Positions 54,836 to 64,000 of a stretch of DNA of 64,000 nt are shown here, in pieces; position 1 is the first letter of the stretch; every line of letters begins with the position of its first letter. The position numbers and the translations under genes were made by a program. This DNA is from CBDCHC01 sp965217075 (GTDB lineage: Bacteria > Pseudomonadota > Gammaproteobacteria > PS1 > Pseudothioglobaceae). Under the pieces are notes generated by a model. That model ran no database searches. It saw nothing but the letters and a program-made list of their open reading frames with translations, and was not told where the DNA came from. Location: assembly GCA_965217075.1 (NCBI GenBank), contig CBDCHC010000008.1, positions 185,026 to 249,025 on the forward strand, in the 5' to 3' direction.

Positions 54836-57800
54836 TTACAAACCCATAGCTTTTAAAACTTTTTTAAAGTTACTTTTTCTTTTATCAAGTCCATCTATTT
54901 TGCCACTTGCACATAATTTTGCATTTGGACACCCTCTATTAACAATTCCTGATACTTTTTCAATGAATGAATCATCAGTCATACCACCATCAACAAAAGA
55001 CTTTAATTCTTGATAATAATTATAACTTGCATACTCAGGAATAGTGCTTTTATAATCTTGTACTGAAGTCATCCAATAAAATAAACCTGCTATCCATTTT
55101 AATTCTGGATGTTTTTTACTACTGCAAATAAGTTCTGGGTTATAACATAAATCTAAATCTGAATATAATGGCTCTGCTGGCGCTTTATTATTTTGCACAA
55201 AATCAGTATTTACATCCAAATGGCTTCTACCTAAATAATGATTTAATTTACCAAAATTTGCACGTCCTGTTGTTTGAATAACTCCTCTTCCCCACCAACC
55301 ACAATCTTCAACTGAACCATTACCGCTTTTTAAAATATCTGGATCAAATACATATTTACCAGCTTTTTGTCCAACAAATACTTGAAAATCTTCTCTATTA
55401 TATGCCTGAACCTTTGTTAATTTAAAATCATCCTGTATAGCAACTGCTGGGCTCGAAGTAGAAATCGCTGAATGATCCCAATAAGGAACTACATCTGGCA
55501 CCCATTTACCAGAATACTCTAACGCACTATCTGGAGCAGCAAATAGTGGTCCTGGCGCTCCATACCAACTTGCATTTGTTACTGCTGTTACTTCCATTTT
55601 TGGACTTCTTGGACATATATAATGATTAGTTGTACCAGCTGCTAAATTCTCCCCATAATTTACATATTTTTGTCCTAATTGTCCACAAGCAGATGTAATA
55701 GGAAATACCGTGCTACCAACTAATTCAGGATCGTGATTATTAATTACAGCAAGAGTAGTCCAATTGTTTTCATCACAGGCATCATATTGTATAGTTTCCT
55801 GTATACTTTGCGCTAAAAATGCTGCTATATTTACTAAGCCATATTTAGCTCTTGTTTCTGCATTTGTAGATAAATTATTACTATTCTTTTCATCTTTATT
55901 ACCACCTAACCAAAATTTATAATTTGCTACTCCATCTTCATACATTGTTTTTACAGATTTCAATAAATCCTTCCATCGATATGTTTTAGACTCGATAACG
56001 CCCCCAGCTAAAACTAATATGTTTTTATCATATTGATCATTTTTATTCAATATAGCATTATCAAAAAAACCAGGAATAATGCTATTGACTGCTAAACTAT
56101 CTGTATTTAATGGGTAATATAATTTCACTTTACCATTTAAATAATACTGTTTTACTCTGGAAGAAAGCCAGCCATTATCATCTAAACTTCCTAAATTAAT
56201 AACAGCACTAGTATTACCTCCTCCCCAAAGAATTGAAAATACATTACTATTTGCTGCTTCTCTTAAATGATTTTTACCCCAATTAAATTTTCTATCTTCT
56301 GCTAAATATTCTCCAACTGTACTTAAGCCATTATATGTACCAGAAGATAAATTTATATCTAAAACCTCTGCTTTTATATTTTGCAAATTATTGCCAATTA
56401 TCTTATCTCCCATAAAATAACTACCACCACTTGCAGATCTATTTGTTATCCATTGTTCTGTAATATTTTCTTTTATTGTAGCCATATGACCACCTGGTAT
56501 TTGCCATAACATAGCAGGAGTATCTAAGAAGTCTGTAGTTTGTTTTACAAATAATAAATAATTTTCCCAGTCTAAACTATTAAAAGCATAAGCACTTTTT
56601 CCACCTGAAAATCCATCAGATTCATATTTATCAAATACTAAAAAATCTGGCTTATATACTCCTTCATAAACCTTTAAGTCCTTTAAAAACCTAATATTAC
56701 GTGCACTAACATCATTCCACATATGAAGATTGCTATTATATCTATCTCGTATCCAACTATTTGAACCATTCTTACCAAGAGGCCAAATATTTTGTTGCCA
56801 ACCAAATGTTACATGTGGAGCAAAAGTTTTTATAATATAATTTTGAGATTGAATAAAGCCTAGAATATCATTTGTAATTATATCCGGTATATTGATTATA
56901 TTTTGAGCATTATCATTTGTTGCAACATAATCTAAAGCTTTTCTTAGCTGAATTCTAATATCTATAGCTTTATAATTATCAACAAAACCAAAGACTTCTT
57001 TAAATTCATTTATTGCTTTATATGAATTTAAAAGCCATTCACCTAATAAATCTGGATTTAAAATAATACTGCCAGGATACGGATGTTGTTCGTCTTTACT
57101 ATTTTCTAATGTTGTAGCAATTCTAATAAGATTTACAAAATGCTTGTAAAGATTATCGCTATTTTTTATATCAACTCCAGCAACTGCGTCTGTATCTCCA
57201 TCACTACTACTACTTGCTTGTGCCGTATATACAACCATTACAGGGTTAACATTAATACCTCCATTTATTGCTTCTACTGCTCTTGCCTGATTTATTGTTT
57301 GCTGGGTTACTGAAGCATCTATAATCATACCTCTATTACCAAAACCATCACCACTATATTTAAATATAGCTTCTATTTTTGTATCTGCAAATTTAGTAAC
57401 TAAAGAATTATTTACTGAAGCATCTGTAATTGTCCCCATTACTAAATGATTTGGCCAACCATTAACCTTTAAGTCTACAGGGTCGTCTCTTATCAGCGAG
57501 ACAACATTATAATTATTTACTAACGCTGTTTTTTTAGGCACAAGAACAATATTTAATACTTTAAATTCACTGCTATTAATGCTAGATAATTTCTCAATTG
57601 TTGGCCAAAAATCATATTTCATACGTTTATTTACTTCTAATATTGAGTCTGTGCCATCATCAAATAATAATGGTAAAGTAATATGTATTCCATTATCTTC
57701 TGTAGTACTTGTAGCGCTTGATGTTTTTGGCCAGCCAGTGGCTTCTTCAACTGGTGCTAATGCAAATGATGAAAGAGCAATAGGACTTAAAATCGTTAAT

Positions 57801-60800
57801 TTTGCGCCTCTAAGATCAATTTTACTTTTTCCCTTATTTATTAAGTATAGAGTTGCCTTCCTACTACCTTTTACTAATTCCAAAACTAGTCCTTTAGTTT
57901 GTGCTTTTGCTTTAGTAATAATATTTATTTCTAATGTATTACTAACTTTATAAACACCATCACCTTTTTTATATATTGTTATTTTAGTAGTACCAGGCAC
58001 TGTAAATCTAATATTTGCACCATCAACTAAAGCAATATTAGGTTTTTCTACGTCATATACAATTTCTCCACTACCGCTACCACCACTTAATATAAATGCT
58101 GTAAAATCACCTACTTCTGCAGTAAATAAAGTTTTGTCTATAGCTAAAATAGCTTGACTTATTTTATTAGATACAATAACCTCTATATTAAGATTTATAG
58201 TATTACTTTTATTATAAGTTTCATCTCCTTCTTTAGTAATATGTAAAGTAGTGCTACCTGTTTGCAAATAATTTAAAGTAATTTTATTACCAATCACTTC
58301 AACACTTACTACTGTGCTATCATAACTATCAACTATCACTACACCTGATCCATTACCACCACTTACATTTACAATAAAAGGATTACCTTCTAACTCTGCT
58401 TTAATAGATGCGCTGGAATCTATAGTTATATTGTTTTGTACTTTTTTTATAATTTGTATCGATACTTCAATAATATTGCTCTTATTAAAGCTAGCTGATT
58501 TATTCTTATAAATTGTAATAGTTGCGTTACCAATATTTTTATAAGTTAATGTTGCAACATTCTTATTAAGACTTACAGCAACAATATCATTATCTGAGCT
58601 AGTAACAACAATACTACCAATGCCACTTCCGCCATTTATTACTATATTTTTAGTATTTCCAATATTACCTATTAATGTATTAGCCGCATCTATTGTTAAA
58701 TTTATTTGAGTTGCTTTTGGAATATTTACAATATCAACTATAGTTTTAATTTTTTCATAAGTATCTAATTCTTCTTCAGTTTTATCTTTAATATAAGCTA
58801 TGTATTCATCAAGGATATCGTCTTGAATATTAAACCCCATATCTCTTAAAAACTCAGCTGTAATAAAATCATCAATTTTATTAATTCTTTTATAATGAAG
58901 CAATGTATATACTTTGCCATCTTTATGAAAATCTGTTAATTTTTTATCAAATATACTGCTAATAGCATTTAATCTTTGTACTAAAGTTTTTTTAGTATCT
59001 AAAGTTTTTTTATCTGATAACGCCCAAAAGAACACACCTTTATATCCTGTTATATATTGATAATAAGCTCTATATTTTAATTCTAAAATATTTTCATAAA
59101 ATCTATTAGGATCGCCCCATTGCTGATCTACACTAAGACCTAAAACTATTTTACTTTTATCAATATATGGTGTATCTGCCATATTTTTAAGTGCTATATC
59201 AAATGGATAATTTTTATCAGCGTCATATGCCATAATATTTGCCCAGGCTATATTGTTCATAAACTTGATATCATTATAAAGCCCAAGAACTTCACCTGAG
59301 TGGGTAGATCCAGGAAAACTACATTTATCATTAATAATTTTTTCTAAACAAATTTTTGGATCAGCTCCTGTACTAATGGTAGTAAGTATAATTTTTTTAT
59401 TTGGCGCTAATTCTTTTAATTTAGCTACTAAATATTTAATATTTTGTAAATGTGTATCAGTAAAGAACTCGGTACCGGCTTCAATATCTAAATCAATACC
59501 ACTAACACTGACTTTTTTACCATTTGATTTTGCAGGCCAAGTTGTTGTATCATATACATCGTATTCTTTATTTATAGCATCAGCCATAGCTTGTGCTATT
59601 TGCTCAGCACTCTCTTTGTCTGTAATTTGATCAAACCATAATTTATGACCTTTAGCGCCACCAAATGACATATAAATATCAACTTGAGGATGTTGATATT
59701 TATATTGAGTCCACATATGATAAGAATGCCCTGTATCTTGACTTGGAATTAAAAAATTACCTCCAGAACCAGCAGCCTTAAAACTACCAAGACTACCTGT
59801 AATTTCTGCAAATGATAAATAGATAGTTGATGTTAAATTTGGAGTATTATTAATATCTTCTCTTGACCATGTAGTCCAATATGGAGCAAATGAAAACTCA
59901 TTAGCCTTATCAATAATATCTTGTAAAGTGCTTATATTATCAATACTACTTGCCTCTTCTATTTTTAATTTATAAATAGGCAATAATTGAGATTTAATAT
60001 TTATGATAAATAACCTGTTAAGCTGTTCAATACTTAAAGATCTTGCATCACTTTCTAGCGCATAATTTTGTATAACTGCTAAAGCTGGTAGCTCACCTAC
60101 AACAATATTCACTGTAACTATACTAGAATCTAGGCGAGTATCATTTGCTATAAAACTAAATTTATCAATACCACTAAAACCTATATTCGGAGTATATTTT
60201 ATCAGTGGAATATTACTACTATCTAGTGTTCCATGTTGTGTTTGAGTTATAATGCTATACGTAAGAACATCATTATTAGCATCACTTGCAGTTAAATTAA
60301 TTATATTATTACTACTATTTACATCAAAAATAAATGATGCTTTATTTGCGACTGGGGCTATATTCAATACAGATTCTATATTAATTTTTACAATATTACT
60401 TTTTTGATAAATATTATCACTTTTTTTATAAACATTTATAATTGTATTTCCAGCTAGTAAAAAACGAACTGTATTACCGTTAATACTTATAATATCGCTA
60501 TTATTTTCAATTATTAATTCTCCAGCACCACTTCCACCTGTTATATTTAATTCTATAGCTTCGCCTATATAACGCTTATACTTACTAATACTTGTAATAA
60601 TATTATCTTGTTGCTTCTTTGTGGACGCTACTACTGCTATATTAAAAGTCGCTGTATTGCTTTTTATATAACCATTATCTGCTTGTTTAAATACACTTAA
60701 ATCTACGCTTCCTACTTGTAAATATTCTATTTTAATTTTATTATTTATTAATGTTGCTATTGCAATATCTGGGGTATTGTTAACTACAACAAATTTACCA

Positions 60801-63800
60801 GTTCCTGATCCACCTAATATATCTAATTGTGTTACTTCTCCAACTTCTGCTGCCATATTAATTTGAGGTAATGATACGGCTGTCTGCTGTTGTTTAACTG
60901 TTATTATAATGCTATCTTGTTTTGTATAGCCATTAATATTTGTAATCTTTAAAGTAAATTTTATATTACCAACTAAACTCGCAGTAAAAGATGCATGTAG
61001 ATTATTGCTATTAATAATATTAATATTGCTATTATCTGTGCTCCACTTATAAGATACTATATTTTCGTTATTTGATACTGTTCCAATTAAATCAACCAAT
61101 GTATTTTGCATGACCTCTTTTGATAATCCAGCATCAACATCTATATTAATATACTTTGTCTCTAAACTAATTGGGTTATCATAATAATTGTTAATTTTGT
61201 TTAATAAAAAATCATTATCATAACCTGTAGTACTTCCTAATGGCACGACAGATGTAGTAGTGCCCCCTCCCCATAAAACAACTGAAACTCCTTCTTTTAC
61301 TAATTTTTCTAAATTAGATTGCGTCCAATCATACGCTGGAAGCTCTCTTAAATACTCTCCTACATTAGTACTACCAGCATAAATTGCATTTTGTCTTGCC
61401 TCATTACCACCGCCTAATTCTAAATTTAAAAAATCTTCTCTTAAAACATCAATTGATGTAATTCTTTCATCACCAAAAAAATAAGGAACTGCTGATGCAG
61501 CATGTTCTGTTATATCATATCCTCTTATATTTTCATCTTTTGTTGGCATATGCCCTCCTGGAATCTGCCACATTACAAGAGGAGATTTTAATTGCCTTGC
61601 CACTTCTCCAATATAAGTAACATAATTAGCCCAATCATTATGATTCCATGCATAATCTCTTCTACCTGTTTCACCAAAACCATCTCTTTCATACTTATCA
61701 AATACTATAAAATCTGGCTTCCATAAACCATCATAAGCACCTGTTAGTTTAATAAAATCTACAACTTTCTGAGAATGTTTTTTAACTTGCTGCACTCCAG
61801 ATCTATCTTTATGCACCCAATCTGCTGTTCCTACCGACCAAACATTTTCCATCCAACCAAATGCAATATCTGGTCCAAAAACTCTTATTATATAATTTTG
61901 CATTTGAAAATATCCATATAAATTATCTTCAAACTGTGGTGCAATAATATTTTCAGCTTCATCACTCGCAACAACATAATCTATAGCTTCTTTTAAAGAT
62001 CTTGATACTTCAATTTTTCTGCCAATAGTAGTGATTCCCTCATCTACACCTCCTTCTGCATAACTAACAGGACCATACCACAATCCATTATTCCAGCCTT
62101 CTGAATTATTTAATGAATCACCTTGTCCTTGTTGCAAAGCACCTAAAAAATCAGCATTTAATATAATAGCTCCCGGCTTTGGATGCGTAGAATCTTTATT
62201 TTTTTGCAGCTCTCTAACTATTTTAATAAGATTAATATTATGTTTAACTAAATTATCATATATAACTAAATCAGCTTCTCCACCGCCACCGCCACTTGCT
62301 TCTGCTGTATATACAACCATAACTGGCATAACTCTTTTATCATTGGTTTCAATAGCTCTTGCTTGTTCTATTGTTTTAGTTACCTGTTGTGGCTCTATAA
62401 TTTTACCCCTATCACCATTGCCACCAGGACCAGCATATCTAAAAATTGCATCAAGTTTTACTTTTTTAAATTTATTATCAAGAGTTCTATCATTATTTGT
62501 TATGCTTCCCATAGCAAGGTTTGCTGGAAACCCTGCAATATCACCAAACTCAAATTTATTAAAATTAATAATAATATCTTTATTAGTTGTAACTGTAAAT
62601 TCTGCATTAATATCCGCTACATAGTATTCTTTGCTATCTCTAAAATCACTTATTCTTAAAATATAATCACCTGGCCATACAGCAGCATTAAGAATTTCAT
62701 TACTATTTGCTGATAAAAATAAATTTGCTTTATCATTGACTTTACTAATAAATGATATATCTAATTTTGCTTGTTCTGGAACACCATTAAATGTAAATTT
62801 AATATTTGATTTTTGTATATCTGATTTAATATAATTAATATCAATTGTGCTTATATTATTTTCTTGTAGAGTAAAAATATGTTTATCTGTAACAGGATAT
62901 ATTGACTCAAAAACTTTATTATCTTCTATAACTGAATTAGCCCACAAGCTATACTCTGAGCCAATTTCTAAACCTAAAAATGTAAAACTACTCCCCCAAG
63001 AAACCTCTTGTGTAGTTATAGTACCTTTGTTGTTATTTTTTAAATTTAATTTAACAGTTTTAGTATGCAAAACCTCTGTTGGCTTATTACCAATATTAAC
63101 AATTGCTTTTGCTCTAATAATATTATCAGCTATTTTAAATAATACTTTATTTTTAATATAATCAGTATAAATGTTATCAGTAAATTTAGTAAAATTATTT
63201 GCTATTGCTATAGTAAAAAATTCGTCTTTTTTTAAAGATGTATTTACTTCGTATGATTGTTTTGGATAATCAACTAATATTCGATACTCCCTCATATTAC
63301 CTTTTACAGAGCTTGTAACAATAAATCCTTTATTACCCAACCATGCGCTATTAGAAAATTTTATAGCTGTAACCTTTAAATTATCAATACTTTTAGGAAC
63401 AGTAATAATAAATATGCCTTGATTGAAATTAATATTACTATCTTGCTTATTAGTAACCGTTATTTCATCTTTTTTCCATGCATCATCTCCAGTAAATCTA
63501 TTAGTTGTAACCTCTAGCTCTCCAAAAGATGTTGTGCTTGATATTAAAATATCTATATTATCTGCTTTAAAATTATTTGTTGCATCGTAAACTTTTGCTA
63601 AAATATTATGATTCCCACTTTTAGCTAACCATAAAAACTGATAAGGTGTTTTATTTATTGTGCTAATTTTAATATCATCAACATAAAATTCAACTTTATT
63701 AATATTATTACCATTAACATTTGCTACAAAAGATATACTTTCATCTTGTTGATAAATTTCTTTAACAGGAAAGTGCGATAAATTAATACTCAAAGGAATA

Positions 63801-64000
63801 ACTAATTCTTTTGGTTTAATGGTAATAGTAACTGCTCTTTTAAGCGTTGCAGATGATGGATGCTCAGCGCTAAATTCAAATACTAAATCTTTATTAACAG
63901 ATACAATAGGTGCTATAAAGCCAGCTTGTTTTTGGTTGTTATTAAAAATTGAAACTGATATTCCAGAAATTTGCCTCCAACTATATGTATAATTATCATC
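54836..64000 (-). CDS. Giant multidomain chitinase-like protein (GH18 plus GH19), N-terminus beyond window
   Basis: The frame is open from the window edge to TAA at 54836: at least 3054 residues, with the true start outside. Visible order: PKD/REJ-like module (1-65); Ig-like (75-155, KVEFYVDDIKI); beta-rich regions (155-480); unassigned domain copy A (484-938); PKD-like (945-1035); two Ig-like GGSGxG repeats (1037-1213); cadherin-like (1213-1303, GFSGIDKFSFIAND); GH18 (about 1357-1680, GIDLDIE); three more Ig-like repeats (1767-2033); beta-rich (2033-2173); copy B (2178-2625); GH19-like (2650-3054). Probably secreted or surface-attached, degrading chitin or related glycans. No export signal can be seen within the window. 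Confidence 0.93.
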   Translation of the reverse strand, partial: DDNYTYSWRQISGISVSIFNNNQKQAGFIAPIVSVNKDLVFEFSAEHPSSATLKRAVTITIKPKELVIPLSINLSHFPVKEIYQQDESISFVANVNGNNINKVEFYVDDIKISTINKTPYQFLWLAKSGNHNILAKVYDATNNFKADNIDILISSTTSFGELEVTTNRFTGDDAWKKDEITVTNKQDSNINFNQGIFIITVPKSIDNLKVTAIKFSNSAWLGNKGFIVTSSVKGNMREYRILVDYPKQSYEVNTSLKKDEFFTIAIANNFTKFTDNIYTDYIKNKVLFKIADNIIRAKAIVNIGNKPTEVLHTKTVKLNLKNNNKGTITTQEVSWGSSFTFLGLEIGSEYSLWANSVIEDNKVFESIYPVTDKHIFTLQENNISTIDINYIKSDIQKSNIKFTFNGVPEQAKLDISFISKVNDKANLFLSANSNEILNAAVWPGDYILRISDFRDSKEYYVADINAEFTVTTNKDIIINFNKFEFGDIAGFPANLAMGSITNNDRTLDNKFKKVKLDAIFRYAGPGGNGDRGKIIEPQQVTKTIEQARAIETNDKRVMPVMVVYTAEASGGGGGEADLVIYDNLVKHNINLIKIVRELQKNKDSTHPKPGAIILNADFLGALQQGQGDSLNNSEGWNNGLWYGPVSYAEGGVDEGITTIGRKIEVSRSLKEAIDYVVASDEAENIIAPQFEDNLYGYFQMQNYIIRVFGPDIAFGWMENVWSVGTADWVHKDRSGVQQVKKHSQKVVDFIKLTGAYDGLWKPDFIVFDKYERDGFGETGRRDYAWNHNDWANYVTYIGEVARQLKSPLVMWQIPGGHMPTKDENIRGYDITEHAASAVPYFFGDERITSIDVLREDFLNLELGGGNEARQNAIYAGSTNVGEYLRELPAYDWTQSNLEKLVKEGVSVVLWGGGTTTSVVPLGSTTGYDNDFLLNKINNYYDNPISLETKYINIDVDAGLSKEVMQNTLVDLIGTVSNNENIVSYKWSTDNSNINIINSNNLHASFTASLVGNIKFTLKITNINGYTKQDSIIITVKQQQTAVSLPQINMAAEVGEVTQLDILGGSGTGKFVVVNNTPDIAIATLINNKIKIEYLQVGSVDLSVFKQADNGYIKSNTATFNIAVVASTKKQQDNIITSISKYKRYIGEAIELNITGGSGAGELIIENNSDIISINGNTVRFLLAGNTIINVYKKSDNIYQKSNIVKINIESVLNIAPVANKASFIFDVNSSNNIINLTASDANNDVLTYSIITQTQHGTLDSSNIPLIKYTPNIGFSGIDKFSFIANDTRLDSSIVTVNIVVGELPALAVIQNYALESDARSLSIEQLNRLFIINIKSQLLPIYKLKIEEASSIDNISTLQDIIDKANEFSFAPYWTTWSREDINNTPNLTSTIYLSFAEITGSLGSFKAAGSGGNFLIPSQDTGHSYHMWTQYKYQHPQVDIYMSFGGAKGHKLWFDQITDKESAEQIAQAMADAINKEYDVYDTTTWPAKSNGKKVSVSGIDLDIEAGTEFFTDTHLQNIKYLVAKLKELAPNKKIILTTISTGADPKICLEKIINDKCSFPGSTHSGEVLGLYNDIKFMNNIAWANIMAYDADKNYPFDIALKNMADTPYIDKSKIVLGLSVDQQWGDPNRFYENILELKYRAYYQYITGYKGVFFWALSDKKTLDTKKTLVQRLNAISSIFDKKLTDFHKDGKVYTLLHYKRINKIDDFITAEFLRDMGFNIQDDILDEYIAYIKDKTEEELDTYEKIKTIVDIVNIPKATQINLTIDAANTLIGNIGNTKNIVINGGSGIGSIVVTSSDNDIVAVSLNKNVATLTYKNIGNATITIYKNKSASFNKSNIIEVSIQIIKKVQNNITIDSSASIKAELEGNPFIVNVSGGNGSGVVIVDSYDSTVVSVEVIGNKITLNYLQTGSTTLHITKEGDETYNKSNTINLNIEVIVSNKISQAILAIDKTLFTAEVGDFTAFILSGGSGSGEIVYDVEKPNIALVDGANIRFTVPGTTKITIYKKGDGVYKVSNTLEINIITKAKAQTKGLVLELVKGSRKATLYLINKGKSKIDLRGAKLTILSPIALSSFALAPVEEATGWPKTSSATSTTEDNGIHITLPLLFDDGTDSILEVNKRMKYDFWPTIEKLSSINSSEFKVLNIVLVPKKTALVNNYNVVSLIRDDPVDLKVNGWPNHLVMGTITDASVNNSLVTKFADTKIEAIFKYSGDGFGNRGMIIDASVTQQTINQARAVEAINGGINVNPVMVVYTAQASSSSDGDTDAVAGVDIKNSDNLYKHFVNLIRIATTLENSKDEQHPYPGSIILNPDLLGEWLLNSYKAINEFKEVFGFVDNYKAIDIRIQLRKALDYVATNDNAQNIINIPDIITNDILGFIQSQNYIIKTFAPHVTFGWQQNIWPLGKNGSNSWIRDRYNSNLHMWNDVSARNIRFLKDLKVYEGVYKPDFLVFDKYESDGFSGGKSAYAFNSLDWENYLLFVKQTTDFLDTPAMLWQIPGGHMATIKENITEQWITNRSASGGSYFMGDKIIGNNLQNIKAEVLDINLSSGTYNGLSTVGEYLAEDRKFNWGKNHLREAANSNVFSILWGGGNTSAVINLGSLDDNGWLSSRVKQYYLNGKVKLYYPLNTDSLAVNSIIPGFFDNAILNKNDQYDKNILVLAGGVIESKTYRWKDLLKSVKTMYEDGVANYKFWLGGNKDEKNSNNLSTNAETRAKYGLVNIAAFLAQSIQETIQYDACDENNWTTLAVINNHDPELVGSTVFPITSACGQLGQKYVNYGENLAAGTTNHYICPRSPKMEVTAVTNASWYGAPGPLFAAPDSALEYSGKWVPDVVPYWDHSAISTSSPAVAIQDDFKLTKVQAYNREDFQVFVGQKAGKYVFDPDILKSGNGSVEDCGWWGRGVIQTTGRANFGKLNHYLGRSHLDVNTDFVQNNKAPAEPLYSDLDLCYNPELICSSKKHPELKWIAGLFYWMTSVQDYKSTIPEYASYNYYQELKSFVDGGMTDDSFIEKVSGIVNRGCPNAKLCASGKIDGLDKRKSNFKKVLKAMGL
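54839..56050 (-). other. GH19-type chitinase domain, C-terminal, within the giant protein
   Basis: About 400 residues with AAFLAQSIQETIQYDACDEN (candidate catalytic Glu at 55796-55798, the HET-equivalent of GH19), GPLFAAPDSALEYSG, CGWWGRGVIQTTGRANFGKL and SGIVNRGC. GH19 enzymes cut chitin by an inverting mechanism, or peptidoglycan in some lysozyme-like members. Many cysteines suggest an oxidising, extracellular location. The CDENNW and WWGRGVIQTTG style resembles, from memory, stramenopile GH19-like proteins more than plant or Streptomyces ones. Confidence 0.82.
56125..57470 (-). other. Unassigned ~450-residue hydrolase-like domain, copy B
   Basis: Begins at NGWPNHLVMGTI and ends near YYLNGKVKLY. 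It shares with copy A, in order: FKYSGDGFGNRGMIID, VMVVYTAQAS, ILNPDLLGEW, IQSQNYIIKTFAP, FGWQQNIWPLG, KPDFLVFDKYESDGFS, MLWQIPGGHMAT, FSILWGGGNTSAV. Alternating short hydrophobic strands ending in acidic or aromatic motifs suggest a TIM barrel. No named glycoside hydrolase family could be assigned by eye. Confidence 0.7.
58960..59930 (-). other. GH18 chitinase domain within the giant protein
   Basis: About 320 residues. FAPYWTTWS marks strand 1, YMSFGGAKGHKLW corresponds to the SxGG motif, and VSGIDLDIEAGTEFF to the catalytic DxxDxDxE, with the proton-donor Glu at 59480-59482. IAWANIMAYDADKN corresponds to the M-x-Y-D strand and GVFFWALSDKK to strand 8 with its Trp. All core catalytic residues appear present, so activity is likely. 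GH18 enzymes are retaining chitinases using substrate assistance. Confidence 0.88.
61185..62550 (-). other. Unassigned ~450-residue hydrolase-like domain, copy A
   Basis: Begins at FGDIAGFPANLAMGSI and ends near NYYDNPISL. Key shared motifs: RYAGPGGNGDRGKIIE, VMVVYTAEASGGGGGE, ILNADFLGAL, MQNYIIRVFGP, FGWMENVWSVG, KPDFIVFDKYERDGFG, VMWQIPGGHMPT, VVLWGGGTTTSVV. Conserved Asp/Glu residues in FDKYE-DGFG and the WQIPGGH motif are candidate active-site elements. It precedes the GH18 domain, while copy B follows it. Confidence 0.7.

Noticed and set aside
63791..63793. TTG codon as the start of the giant chitinase gene
   Set aside because: The same frame stays open for another 69 codons to the window edge, encoding a PKD/REJ-like module (YSWRQISG...). 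No Shine-Dalgarno or signal peptide lies at the TTG, so the real start is outside the window.

Overview
The window is a strongly AT-rich bacterial chromosome segment (by eye about 70% A+T). It almost certainly comes from a gammaproteobacterium with a somewhat reduced, possibly host-associated genome. Evidence: the classic tRNA-Tyr/Gly/Thr-tuf-tRNA-Trp-secE-nusG-rplKAJL-rpoB order, Mpl, FxsA, homodimeric AceE, RseC-like, PepP, the DUF3305/DUF3306 formate dehydrogenase cluster and a moxR-bat operon. I cannot name the genus from sequence alone.

Layout. 1-6930 (minus): four tRNA genes, tuf, secE, nusG, ribosomal proteins L11, L1, L10 and L7/L12, and the 5' two thirds or so of rpoB, driven by a near-consensus promoter at 6949-6977. 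7031-8700 (plus): mpl and fxsA. 8795-25620: one large molybdenum/tungsten and formate block. It holds moeA (minus), then on plus DUF3305, DUF3306, a polyferredoxin, a TorD-like chaperone, a small Tat protein, fdhA, fdhB, fdhC, an Hdr/Dsr-like membrane and Fe-S pair, fdhD, the tungstate importer tupA/tupB/tupC (with a frameshifted glutamate dehydrogenase between tupA and tupB) and a fused mobA-mobB. The block supplies metal uptake, cofactor synthesis, chaperoning, sulfuration and electron transfer for a respiratory, Cys-type formate dehydrogenase.

25630-32436 (minus): a decayed type I restriction-modification operon, hsdM-rhuM-hsdS-broN-hsdR, visibly richer in G+C than its surroundings. hsdM is intact, but every other gene is broken, mostly by single-base length changes in homopolymers. 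32605-34535: a periplasmic thioredoxin, an alpha/beta-hydrolase-like protein and a c4-like dihaem cytochrome. 34522-44672: uppS, purH, aceE, an RseC-like protein, two DUF302 proteins, recJ, trpD, pepP. 44765-45937: a broken metallo-beta-lactamase-fold gene preceded by a short look-alike of its own N-terminus. 46011-52695: a tightly overlapping moxR-DUF58-DUF4381-batA-batB-batC-batD operon. 53050-54617: an arsR-permease-thioredoxin operon behind a perfect sigma70 promoter.

54836-64000 (minus): one reading frame, open to the window edge, encoding at least 3054 residues. It combines a GH18 chitinase domain, a C-terminal GH19-type domain, Ig-like and cadherin-like modules, and two copies of a roughly 450-residue domain I cannot assign to a named glycosidase family. 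This giant multi-catalytic chitin-directed protein is the most unusual object here.
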